From positions 1-13,610 of the forward strand of contig USFG01000018.1 of NCBI GenBank assembly GCA_900553855.1: a stretch of DNA of 13,610 nucleotides, read 5' to 3'. The DNA comes from an uncultured Mycoplasmatota bacterium (GTDB lineage Bacteria; Bacillota_I; Bacilli_A; RF39; UBA660). Numbering within the stretch: the first letter of the stretch is position 1; each line of letters begins with the position of its first letter. Made by a program: the position numbers and the translations under genes. Shown in pieces: positions 6,854 through 13,555 of the stretch. The notes under the pieces were generated by a model that saw nothing but the letters and a program-made list of their open reading frames with translations, had not been told where the DNA came from and made no database searches.

Positions 6854-7183
6854 ATGGCTAAATTAAAAGTTCAAAGAGTATTTGATGAATTCTTATTAGA
6901 TCCTAATCTATCATTAAGAGCTAAAGGTTTTCTAACAATGGTATTAACTAATAATATTACTCATGGTATAGAAATCAAAGAACACTGTACCGACTCTATG
7001 GAAGATATTAAAGATACCCTACTCGAGTTAAGAATCAACAAATATATAAGGTATAACTCTGAACTAAATATTTTAGAAGCAAATGCTGTTCCATACACAA
7101 ATGGAATGAAGAAGAAAAAGAATTATAAAAGAAAGGAAGTGATAATGTATGACATCATCAGTAACACTAAAACTAATTGCTAA
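6854..7183 (+). CDS. Small HTH replication-initiator-like protein
   Basis: 109 aa starting MAKLKVQRVF. FDEFLLDPNLSLRAKGFLTM (about residues 10-29) followed by a helical segment to LRINKYI matches the winged-helix start typical of plasmid and phage replication proteins of the HTH_36/DnaD-like sort, in which a 'liLdpnLSlkAKGlL' helix is characteristic. The C-terminus is short and very basic (MKKKKNYKRKE), suitable for nucleic-acid binding. The ATG at 6854 follows GAGAGAGGTGAG; an earlier in-frame start at 6797 lies inside the promoter and is rejected. Such proteins normally exceed 200 aa, so this may be a short adaptor or a shortened form. First gene of the plus-strand operon; its end overlaps the next gene by 35 nt. 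Confidence 0.75.
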   Translation: MAKLKVQRVFDEFLLDPNLSLRAKGFLTMVLTNNITHGIEIKEHCTDSMEDIKDTLLELRINKYIRYNSELNILEANAVPYTNGMKKKKNYKRKEVIMYDIISNTKTNC

Positions 7184-7394
7184 ACAATGGTGTAGTCTAA
7201 GTGACTTAATGAAACTTGCAGGTGTTGATAGAAACAATGCATTATATATTAAGAGCACTATTAAAAAGAAATTAGAAAACGAAAACTATTATGTTCCAAA
7301 TAATGCAGTACCTATGCAAGAAGTTGTTAAATATTTAAATATAGATATTCCATACTTAGAAGGAAGAGTAAAAAAATTAACTAAGGAGGCATAA
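7149..7394 (+). CDS. DUF3173-like small DNA-binding protein
   Basis: 81 aa, MTSSVTLKLIAKQWCSLSDL. The pattern SLSDLMKLAGVDRNNALYIKS, a Lys-rich helix, YYVPNNAVPMQEVVKYLNID resembles DUF3173 proteins: a short HTH whose conserved core includes 'LtGfs...A..iir.ak..lv..G...Y.n.r...VP...v..iLg'. These usually lie beside the integrase or replication genes of integrative elements and may act as excisionase-like factors. The assignment is by pattern memory and is moderate. The start at 7149 has AAAGGAAG 9 nt upstream, inside the preceding gene, implying coupled translation. It is followed 4 nt later by the truncated RepA-like gene, which has its own AAGGAGG site at 7383-7389. Confidence 0.7.
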   Translation: MTSSVTLKLIAKQWCSLSDLMKLAGVDRNNALYIKSTIKKKLENENYYVPNNAVPMQEVVKYLNIDIPYLEGRVKKLTKEA

Positions 7395-7398
7395 AGAT

Positions 7399-7661
7399 AT
7401 GAAGGCTTTTGAAGATTTAAAAGAAAGCACAAAAAAGACATCATAATCGATGGATTAATGAGGTCTAAAGGTGTTTACTTATTAGTATCTAAAACAAAGG
7501 TTGGTAAGTCATTATTTGCGTTACAGCTTGCCAACTCAATTGCAAATGGAAAACCATTTCTAGGTCATGAGATTCTAAAGCCTTCACCTGTCTTATATAT
7601 TACTACAGAATTGTCAGATAGTCAATTAAAGGACAGGTTTAGACAATTTTCTCCATACTAA
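7399..7661 (+). pseudogene. RepA-like AAA ATPase, frameshifted and truncated
   Basis: The 5' end of a RecA-like/AAA_25 replication helicase of plasmids and ICEs. After AAGGAGG, the ATG at 7399 gives MKAFEDLKESTKKTS and stops at 7446. In the -1 frame the protein continues DIIIDGLMRSKGVYLLVSK with a Walker A-like SKTKVGKS (Ser where Gly is usual), ALQLANSIANGKPF, and a Walker B-like strand VLYITTEL, until TAA at 7659-7661. The two frames meet at six A's (7431-7436); a seventh A would restore one reading frame. The site is also A-AAA-AAG (7431-7437), in phase for -1 ribosomal slippage. Even if read through, the product is only about 87 aa against roughly 300 or more for the family: the rest is replaced by repeat sequence beginning at 7658. 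Non-functional as a helicase. Confidence 0.8.
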
Positions 7662-7711
7662 AATAATATTAGTATATAGTTATTGCCTATATATAATAGA
7701 TGCACTGGCAT
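7658..7711 (+). repeat. Direct repeat R1, copy 1
   Basis: The 21 bases at 7658-7678 are identical to 13556-13576, and the following 30 or so match at about 70% (shared core TATATATAATAG). The copy starts exactly where the RepA-like reading frame is lost, supplying its stop codon. It probably marks a recombination or deletion junction. TGCC (7684-7687) and GGCA (7707-7710) can pair around the core. Confidence 0.75.
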
Positions 7712-7712
7712 A

Positions 7713-7739
7713 TTGTTATTAGACCTAGGCTAATAACAA
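7713..7739. other. Strong hairpin without U-run
   Basis: TTGTTATTAG (7713-7722) pairs perfectly with CTAATAACAA (7730-7739) around ACCTAGG. No T-run follows on either strand, so it is not a standard terminator. It may be a protein-binding site or a 3'-end stabiliser of the plus-strand transcript. A weaker hairpin follows at 7747-7769 (TAAGACTTA with TAAGGCTTA, one mismatch). No gene was found in 7662-7794. Confidence 0.5.
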
Positions 7740-7794
7740 CACTAATAAGACTTACATAGTAAGGCTTATAGTGAACATAATAAAATATATATAA

Positions 7795-7985
7795 TTATTT
7801 ATTACTAACTATCCTATCTAATTTACTTCTTATAATACTTTCTTCTCTACTACCATTAGTAATTAATCTAATTAATGGTATATTATATTTAGATAGTATA
7901 TTATTCTTTAATATATCTCTTTTTTTGTTTATTATCTTCTTTATGATATTTATATCCTATCCATCTACTTCTATCGCTAATAATG
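7795..7985 (-). pseudogene. Broken C-terminus of a DUF2726-like PD-(D/E)XK nuclease (copy 1)
   Basis: Reads LLAIEVDG, then a frameshift, KYHKEDNKQK, another frameshift, and RDILKNNILSKYNIPLIRL to a TAA at 7795-7797. It is about 90% identical in DNA to the second copy at 12289-12476. Relative to that copy it has a 5-bp tandem duplication (GGATA) after EVDG and a 2-bp loss in the following A-run, so it cannot be translated intact. The family is a Vsr-fold nuclease domain (DUF2726/DUF559-like; E-V-D-G is part of the active site) usually fused to the end of helicase proteins. Its first bases provide the last codons and stop of the STAND gene (overlap 7977-7985), showing where the cassette joins older sequence. 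Confidence 0.75.
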
Positions 7986-10900
7986 CATATTCTCTACATA
8001 TTCCCTAATTTTGATGTCTTCTTTATATCGTTCTAAATGCTTTATATTTTCATCAATTATTGCTTTATGTTCTAGGTACTCTATACCATTGATGGACTTA
8101 CTTAAATCTGTTAAATAATTAATTTTATTGTCAATAAGAGGGAGCTCACTTCCTGTCCAGCTAGAAAAGTATGAATGTAACGGAATTTTTTTAAAATCAT
8201 TTACATTTGTATTCACCTCTAAAAACTTTAAAACAAAATACTTCTTTTTGCTTTTAAAACATTCATTTATAATTTCGAATATGAATACAATTTTATCTAT
8301 ATCTTTACTATTTTCTATGATAAACTTTTCAATCCAAATTTCCTTCCTGTTATTGATTATTTTTTTATCTTCTGTACTTTTTGAAAATACTTCGAATAAA
8401 TTATGCCTTATTATATTTTTTTTATATGCTTCTTCTACTATTAAATTAATATAAAGACTATATTTATCCATTTCCCATATGTTTTTAAATATGTTTTTTA
8501 CTTCAGATGAATGATAATGACTATTTTCTAAAAGGGTTACTAGTTTTAAAGCAAAATTTTTATTGTTTTTCAATAGAGCTAACCCAAAATATCCATTTAT
8601 GTCGGTTAAAGCATAGGAAGATTGTATATAAGCATCTTCTAATACATTAACATTATCAAAACACCTAATAATTTCATTACATACATCGCTATCCGAGTCA
8701 TAAATAGGATCAAACAAATGAGTTGTTATATTTCCGTGTGATCTGGCTAGTATTTTTGATACTATCTTTTCAATTATTCCTTTGGATACTTTTTCAAATT
8801 TTAAAATGTCATCGAGTCCCAAAATCAATGGATTATCTTTTCTTAATTCTGTTTCAATAAAATTTAATAGGCGTTTCGCATCCACTTTATCTACTTGTTG
8901 TATATTCAGAAAATAAGCATTAATATATTGTATCACTTTTTCAGAATTGTTTTTGGATAGTAATTTATAAATTTTTGTTTTTTTATATTTCGAAAGCAAT
9001 AAACAAATAATATCTTTTGGAATAATAGAAAAAGGAACATTATGCAAGTAATATGATTCAAATACATTGATTAAAATATCACAATCTTTTAAATGTACAA
9101 ATATATCTTGTATAGAACTTTTTATTTTCCAATCATCAAAAAACTCATTATTAATTTCAATTTCTGATAAGATATCAAATAAATTATCATAGTCTTTTAT
9201 TTGGTATCCATCTATTAATTTTAATACTTTATTTTTCCTTTCATTTTCTTCATCTTTCCAATTAAGGTTTCTCATGGCTCCATATTCAATAATTCTCACA
9301 ATATCATATTTAGTATTCTTTTTATATCCTATTAAACATGGTGGTTTATCTATTCTTATTAAATCACACATTATTTCAAATCGTTCTAAAATTTTTGATT
9401 GTAAAATATTAGGATTAGTCCAATTATTAAAGAAGTATTCACACAACACTGGCAAATCAGATATAAATATCGCTACGATTTCTTCATTTTTCGAATACAA
9501 GCAGCTCGTTTTTATTATGTTTAAAACTTTGTTCTGATATTGATGCTGGGAATTATAAATGATTGATAACAAATAAAATATCTTTTTTCTGAAATTATTC
9601 AATCCATCTGAAGAAATAATAGGCACTCTTAGCATTTCTATTGAATTTTTCTTAACTGAGTTTCTTGTAATATGATGTTCATAATCTAGGTAATTTCTTG
9701 CTATATTTAGGAATAATATAATAAAGTTATTTTTATTTGAAGTTTTATAATAAAAATCAGCTATTTTTTCTATACAGTTTATTTCTCGTTTGTAACCATT
9801 TTCGTAACTATATTCATCAATTCCATAACACAACGTAAAAGCAAAATAGAAATTAATAACTAAATCCGGTCTTTTTTCAAAATACGAAAGTAACAAATCG
9901 ATTGCTTCGTCACTATGTTCACTATATTTAAATCCACATAATACCTTAACAATTTTATCATCTATATTTACATAATTTTTCTTTTCAGTTATATCTTCAT
10001 CTTTTATTAAGTAGTTTATACTTTCTATATTATCAATTTCTTTTTTTAAAATTACCAAGGATTTTAGTTGGTTGACAGAATAAAAATGCATCATAAAGTT
10101 GAAATCATTTGTATATTTATTTTTTTCCCACACTTTATTTATTTCATTATAAATATATTTTTCTGTTTCTTCAGAATAAAACAAATTCATCAGCATATTA
10201 ATTGTTTCTAATAATCTTTCTATATGATTTGAATATAGTAATTCTAGTAAACTGCTAATTTTAATTCCCTTTTTTACTATTAAATAATAATATACAATAT
10301 AATTTCTGAAATTTTGATCATTAATTTTAAATATTCTTTCTTCATAGAAATCTATTATTTCATTTTTATACATTTTTTCTAAACATGCTATAACAATATC
10401 TTTTTTCTCATTAAATAATTCTGCTATAGTTTTTATTTGTTTTTCAGAATCTATATCTATTGTTAAAAATAATCCTAATATAAATAATATTTTTAAATCC
10501 AACTCACTTATATTCTTTTCCTTTAAAATGTCATTATAATATACATCATATATATCAAGAACATTGTTTAAGGACTTTAACTTTTTGGATATGATTCCAT
10601 TTGCTGCCATTACAGCAATTCTCGGATTATTATTTGATATATGTAATATTTTATTTTGATAGTCTTTATTTTTTATTGAAAATTCTTCTTCTAACAATCT
10701 TATTATGGACTCTTCATTCATTTCTACAAGCGTGTAAATTTTCGGTGTTTCTATCCTTTTTAATTCATTTACAATAGATTCCAACAAATAATTTCTAACT
10801 GTGGCAATTACTTTTATTTTTGATGTTTCTTTATTCAGATTTACTATATCAACCAATAAGTTTAATTCTCTTAACTCATTTATATCATCAATATATAATA

Positions 10901-11672
10901 AATAATTTTTATCTTTATTTATATAATTTTTTAAGTCCTCGTATATATTTAAACCATTTGATTTGATGTATAGGCTCTCATATTCTTTATTTTTTTTGCA
11001 AAACTTAGAGCAAACTTCTAATGCCACTTTTGTTTTTCCAACGCCTGGTTTACCTGTTACAACTAAAACATTACTATCAGATAGCAAATTATAAATGTCA
11101 TCAAATTCATTTCTGAAAATAAAATTAATGGATAATGGTGCATTCAAAGAATCACTATCATATTTTATTATAAAATCATCGAGTGATAATATCTGACCTG
11201 TATCTAATTCTAATGACAAATGTTCTTTAGCAATTAATGGATAATTATTTTTTAAATCATACGATAATTCATCAATCCCAATTAATTCAATTTCTACACC
11301 ATTGCAGATCGTTTTTAATTTTTCATTTTGTGTAATTGAAATATTATTACTTGAATGACAACATATTATTTTTTTGATTATTTTATCTGATAAATTATTT
11401 TTAGCGTAGTTATATATTTTTTTGATATCTTTTTCTAATTTCGAATATGGATTAGTCTCATCATGTCCATACATTATTAGTGTATATCCATCTTTCTCAT
11501 CAACATACGTATCTGGAATTCCTTTGGTTGTTTTGCTGCTACCACTATACGTTCCTAATCTTATAATTTTTTTTAAATTATATTTCTTTTGTAAATAATC
11601 ATCACATAAGTTTTGAAATTGTCCTCCATCTATAGATTTTATTTTTTGTTGTATAGTATTTATTTTACTCAT
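7977..11672 (-). CDS. STAND NTPase with nuclease-like N-terminus (Avs-like candidate antiviral sensor)
   Basis: 1231-aa multidomain ATPase. Residues 15-145: PD-(D/E)XK-like effector domain (GGQFQNLCDDYLQKKY, LGTYSGSSKTTKGIPDTY with D54); the strand that often carries FVEYTTQ reads LIMYGHDE, with Met67 where an acidic residue is usual. Residues 180-370: STAND NTPase resembling nSTAND3, Walker A GKPGVGKT (207-214), Walker B LLYIDD (258-263), ATVRNY (290-295) and NNNPRIAVMAA (347-357). Residues about 385-465: winged helix. Residues 470-1231: long helical repeat region, presumed to bind the trigger. This order (nuclease, STAND ATPase, helical sensor) is that of Avs proteins, which recognise phage terminase or portal and then assemble; recognition here is inferred. 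ATG at 11672 chosen because GGAGG lies 5 nt upstream; the in-frame TTG at 11684 is part of that site. Its stop lies in a nuclease relic. Confidence 0.85.
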   Translation of the reverse strand: MSKINTIQQKIKSIDGGQFQNLCDDYLQKKYNLKKIIRLGTYSGSSKTTKGIPDTYVDEKDGYTLIMYGHDETNPYSKLEKDIKKIYNYAKNNLSDKIIKKIICCHSSNNISITQNEKLKTICNGVEIELIGIDELSYDLKNNYPLIAKEHLSLELDTGQILSLDDFIIKYDSDSLNAPLSINFIFRNEFDDIYNLLSDSNVLVVTGKPGVGKTKVALEVCSKFCKKNKEYESLYIKSNGLNIYEDLKNYINKDKNYLLYIDDINELRELNLLVDIVNLNKETSKIKVIATVRNYLLESIVNELKRIETPKIYTLVEMNEESIIRLLEEEFSIKNKDYQNKILHISNNNPRIAVMAANGIISKKLKSLNNVLDIYDVYYNDILKEKNISELDLKILFILGLFLTIDIDSEKQIKTIAELFNEKKDIVIACLEKMYKNEIIDFYEERIFKINDQNFRNYIVYYYLIVKKGIKISSLLELLYSNHIERLLETINMLMNLFYSEETEKYIYNEINKVWEKNKYTNDFNFMMHFYSVNQLKSLVILKKEIDNIESINYLIKDEDITEKKNYVNIDDKIVKVLCGFKYSEHSDEAIDLLLSYFEKRPDLVINFYFAFTLCYGIDEYSYENGYKREINCIEKIADFYYKTSNKNNFIILFLNIARNYLDYEHHITRNSVKKNSIEMLRVPIISSDGLNNFRKKIFYLLSIIYNSQHQYQNKVLNIIKTSCLYSKNEEIVAIFISDLPVLCEYFFNNWTNPNILQSKILERFEIMCDLIRIDKPPCLIGYKKNTKYDIVRIIEYGAMRNLNWKDEENERKNKVLKLIDGYQIKDYDNLFDILSEIEINNEFFDDWKIKSSIQDIFVHLKDCDILINVFESYYLHNVPFSIIPKDIICLLLSKYKKTKIYKLLSKNNSEKVIQYINAYFLNIQQVDKVDAKRLLNFIETELRKDNPLILGLDDILKFEKVSKGIIEKIVSKILARSHGNITTHLFDPIYDSDSDVCNEIIRCFDNVNVLEDAYIQSSYALTDINGYFGLALLKNNKNFALKLVTLLENSHYHSSEVKNIFKNIWEMDKYSLYINLIVEEAYKKNIIRHNLFEVFSKSTEDKKIINNRKEIWIEKFIIENSKDIDKIVFIFEIINECFKSKKKYFVLKFLEVNTNVNDFKKIPLHSYFSSWTGSELPLIDNKINYLTDLSKSINGIEYLEHKAIIDENIKHLERYKEDIKIREYVENMHY

Positions 11673-11686
11673 TTTTACCTCCAAAT

Positions 11687-11710
11687 AAAAAACTATAATC
11701 AGTGTTATAG
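11687..11710 (-). terminator. Weak hairpin plus U-run between the membrane-protein and STAND genes
   Basis: CTATAA (11693-11698) pairs with TTATAG (11705-11710) around a 6-nt loop. On the minus strand it is followed by six U's (11687-11692), just before the STAND ribosome binding site. It is a weak AT-rich stem that could partly end the membrane-protein transcript and lower STAND expression. No clear separate STAND promoter with 16-18 bp spacing was found in 11673-11775. Confidence 0.35.
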
Positions 11711-11775
11711 CTTTAAAGTTCTATCTCAAGTATGGCACTTTTTTTCGTTGCTTGTTTGCTATTCTTACTTAATTT

Positions 11776-12132
11776 TTATAAATAATTATTTCTGTTAAAA
11801 ATTTTATTTACCAAAACACATAGTATTATATATATAATCAAAAATATTCCAATTGCAAATTTTATGTCAGTAAATATTTTTCCGATAAGTGTTATTATAA
11901 AAGTTAGGATTATATAACTAAATAAATAACCAATGCTGCCCTTTTCCGGCTCATCTACTCCTTTTGTGTATCCCATTCTAGTTAGCCAAAATGATAGTTT
12001 GTGTAAAATGTATCCACCAATTATTATGTTAAACAAGTTTGCATACACTTCTTCCTTAAATAAATTTATATACGGATTGGGTAATAAAAATTGTCTAATC
12101 AATGCACTTATCAACTGAATAAATTTAAACAT
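11776..12132 (-). CDS. Small three-pass membrane protein upstream of the STAND gene
   Basis: 118 aa, family not recognised. An amphipathic N-terminus (MFKFIQLISALIRQFLL) is followed by three predicted membrane segments at about 32-51, 66-85 and 91-109. A polar loop between the first two contains TRMGYTKGVDEPEKGS, and the C-terminus is basic (NKIFNRNNYL). There is no signal peptide or enzymatic motif. The ATG has GGAGGTG a few bases upstream and its own extended -10 promoter. It lies 103 bp before the STAND gene on the same strand; the two are the only genes between the duplicated nuclease relics, so they probably moved together. It could be a membrane effector or anchor for the STAND protein, or an unrelated passenger. 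Confidence 0.8.
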   Translation of the reverse strand: MFKFIQLISALIRQFLLPNPYINLFKEEVYANLFNIIIGGYILHKLSFWLTRMGYTKGVDEPEKGSIGYLFSYIILTFIITLIGKIFTDIKFAIGIFLIIYIILCVLVNKIFNRNNYL

Positions 12133-12288
12133 TAAAACACCTCCAAAAAATTATATACTATTATAACATAAGAATAATGAAATTAATATTTTTCCTAATG
12201 TTTTTTTTTACGCACATATATATTACTTAAAAATTGTTAAAATTGCTATACCACGTTTTTTTGTTATATATCGTTGATTTGTCAATAA
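12133..12288. promoter_or_regulatory. Promoter region of the membrane-protein/STAND cassette
   Basis: On the minus strand TGTTATAAT gives an extended -10 with TATAAT at 12160-12165, about 28 nt before the membrane-protein start; no good -35. Further right, 12255-12271 is a 17-base exact copy of 13490-13506, the sequence just upstream of the -10 of the 59-aa gene, but here the -10 position reads TATAGC. It therefore looks like a decayed duplicate promoter. No gene in this stretch. Confidence 0.5.
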
Positions 12289-12591
12289 TTATTCATTGCT
12301 AACTATCTCATCTAATTTACTTCTTATAATATTTTCTTCTCTACTACCATTAGTAGTTAATCTAATCAATAATATATTATATTTAGATAGTATATTATTC
12401 TTTAATATATCTCTTTCTTTTTGTTTATTATCTTCTTTATGATATTTATATCCTTCTACTTCTACCACTAATAATGGTATTTTACTTATTTTATTATATA
12501 TTAAGAAGTCTATATGAGTATTATGGTGAGAAGTATATTCTCTTTCTTCTTCTGCTTCTAATGTTTTATTTTTTTTAATATATTTAAAATT
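12289..12591 (-). pseudogene. C-terminal fragment of a DUF2726-like PD-(D/E)XK nuclease (copy 2)
   Basis: An open frame of 100 codons without any ATG or ribosome binding site. It reads NFKYIKKNKTLEAEEEREYT, then HIDFLIYNKISKIPLLVVEV, EGYKYHKEDNKQKERDILKN, NILSKYNILLIRLTTNGSRE, and TAA at 12289-12291. HIDFLIY...LLVVEVEGY is the D...ExE/D core of a Vsr-like nuclease domain, usually found at the C-terminus of large helicases. It begins immediately after the stop of the surface-protein gene, so the helicase part has been replaced by that gene. It has no internal frameshift, so it was probably disconnected more recently than copy 1. Not expected to be translated. Confidence 0.78.
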
Positions 12592-13134
12592 TTATTTATG
12601 TTTTCTTTTATACAAATATACTCCTCCTGATATTACTCCTATACCTAAGATTGTGTTTATTAAACTATTATTATCCTTTTCAGCTTCACTATCATTATCT
12701 TCAATATTTTTACTAGTGGATATTATGCAACTTCCATCGTCAATCTCTGCCTTTGGATCATAGTTGTCTGCTGATGGATTTTTACATCCTAGTACATAAT
12801 ATTCACAGGTTCCATCATCTTTATTTGCTGATGAATTATAGTTCTTTGCTGTTTCATCTGTGCATCCATATGTATAATAGATACAGCTTCCATCATCTCT
12901 ATTGGCACTAGAATTATAATTACTTGCATTTTTATCTGTGCACCCATAAGTATAAGTAACCGTTGGTGTACATGTACAACTGGGACTTAAAGTACCATCA
13001 TTACAAACCAATCTTCCAGAACTACTGCAACCGCTAACACCACCATGATGAGAACAACAACCTCTCGTTGCATTAACCTTTAATGGCATCAATAGTATAA
13101 TGCACACTAAAATTACTATTATTTTTTTCTTCAT
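12592..13134 (-). CDS. Secreted, Cys-rich repeat protein with C-terminal membrane anchor
   Basis: 180 aa. Signal peptide at residues 1-22 (MKKKIIVILVCIILLMPL, cut after VNA). The mature part opens with RGCCSHHGGVSGC (24-36) and LVCNDGTLSPSCTC (42-55), a Cys/His-rich module seen in small secreted proteins of bacteria and mobile elements (DUF3761-like, from memory). Three repeats of the form YGCTD..A.NYN..A..DDGSC start at about 63, 89 and 115; these resemble the Asp-rich, calcium-binding-like repeats of large surface proteins. After an acidic spacer, a hydrophobic segment (about 158-175) ends in KRKHK. This is a cell-wall-sorting-like tail but without LPxTG, so simple membrane anchoring is likely. 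Probably displayed on the cell surface; function unknown. AGGGTG precedes the ATG. Unlike its neighbours it is Cys- and Gly-rich. Confidence 0.85.
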   Translation of the reverse strand: MKKKIIVILVCIILLMPLKVNATRGCCSHHGGVSGCSSSGRLVCNDGTLSPSCTCTPTVTYTYGCTDKNASNYNSSANRDDGSCIYYTYGCTDETAKNYNSSANKDDGTCEYYVLGCKNPSADNYDPKAEIDDGSCIISTSKNIEDNDSEAEKDNNSLINTILGIGVISGGVYLYKRKHK

Positions 13135-13152
13135 TCTATATCACCCTAACAC

Positions 13153-13198
13153 AAAAAAAACACCAGCACAAAAAATCTATTAAATAGACCTGTACTAG
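13153..13198 (-). terminator. Terminator-like hairpin in the leader of the surface-protein gene
   Basis: In the minus-strand RNA CUAGUACA (13198-13191) pairs with UGUGCUGG (13170-13163), using two G-U pairs that work only on this strand. An inner stem UCUAU/AUAGA (13188-13184 with 13180-13176) caps it. Eight U's follow at 13160-13153. It lies between a good promoter (13224-13252) and the surface-protein start, so it could be an attenuator; it could equally be the end of the 59-aa gene's transcript. Confidence 0.55.
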
Positions 13199-13223
13199 CG
13201 TCTTTCTTCCTTTAACTGCCTAT

Positions 13224-13252
13224 ATTGTATCAAACTTTTTATATTTAATCAA
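13224..13252 (-). promoter_or_regulatory. Sigma-A promoter of the surface-protein gene
   Basis: On the minus strand TTGATT (13247-13252), 17-bp spacer, TACAAT (13224-13229) with a TGn extension. Transcription would start near 13217, producing a leader of about 83 nt that contains the hairpin at 13153-13198. Confidence 0.65.
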
Positions 13253-13279
13253 TATATTTTGACAAATTTCTTATTCATC

Positions 13280-13459
13280 TTATTCATCATCATCCTCTGA
13301 ATAATAGTCATCATCTTCTAGTTCTTCTTCAAAGTTAAATGTATCATACTTCTTTTCTTTTACTAATTCTTTTTGCCAATCTTCTAAATCATTATTATCT
13401 TTTTTATTATCATCTTGAGTATCAGTAAATGCTTTTATTAAGTTCCATATTAAACACAT
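13280..13459 (-). CDS. Small acidic protein, 59 aa, unrecognised
   Basis: Reads MCLIWNLIKAFTDTQDDNKK, a mixed-charge middle containing LEDWQKELVKEKKYDTFN, and a strongly acidic tail EEELEDDDYYSEDDDE. The N-terminal 12 residues are hydrophobic and could touch a membrane or a partner. Start at 13459 has GGTGGTGAG just upstream and a TATAAT box at 13479-13484, so it is likely expressed. Acidic mini-proteins in mobile regions are sometimes DNA mimics or inhibitors; nothing here proves that. It is upstream of the surface-protein gene on the same strand but has its own promoter. Function unknown. Confidence 0.65.
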   Translation of the reverse strand: MCLIWNLIKAFTDTQDDNKKDNNDLEDWQKELVKEKKYDTFNFEEELEDDDYYSEDDDE

Positions 13460-13478
13460 AATCTCACCACCTGAAATT

Positions 13479-13484
13479 ATTATA
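13479..13484 (-). promoter_or_regulatory. Extended -10 promoter of the 59-aa gene
   Basis: The minus strand reads TGATATAAT with TATAAT at 13479-13484; no convincing -35. Transcription would begin near 13472, only about 12 nt before the start codon, with GGTGGTGAG in between. The A-rich block just upstream (13490-13506) is repeated exactly at 12255-12271. Confidence 0.5.
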
Positions 13485-13555
13485 TCATAGTTTTTTTGTT
13501 ATATATGACTATACGATTATTTTTCTACTCTTATTTATATAATTACTTCTTTATG

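Noticed and set aside
11673..11684. TTG start four codons upstream for the STAND gene
   Set aside because: It overlaps the GGAGG ribosome binding site; the ATG at 11672 is correctly spaced.
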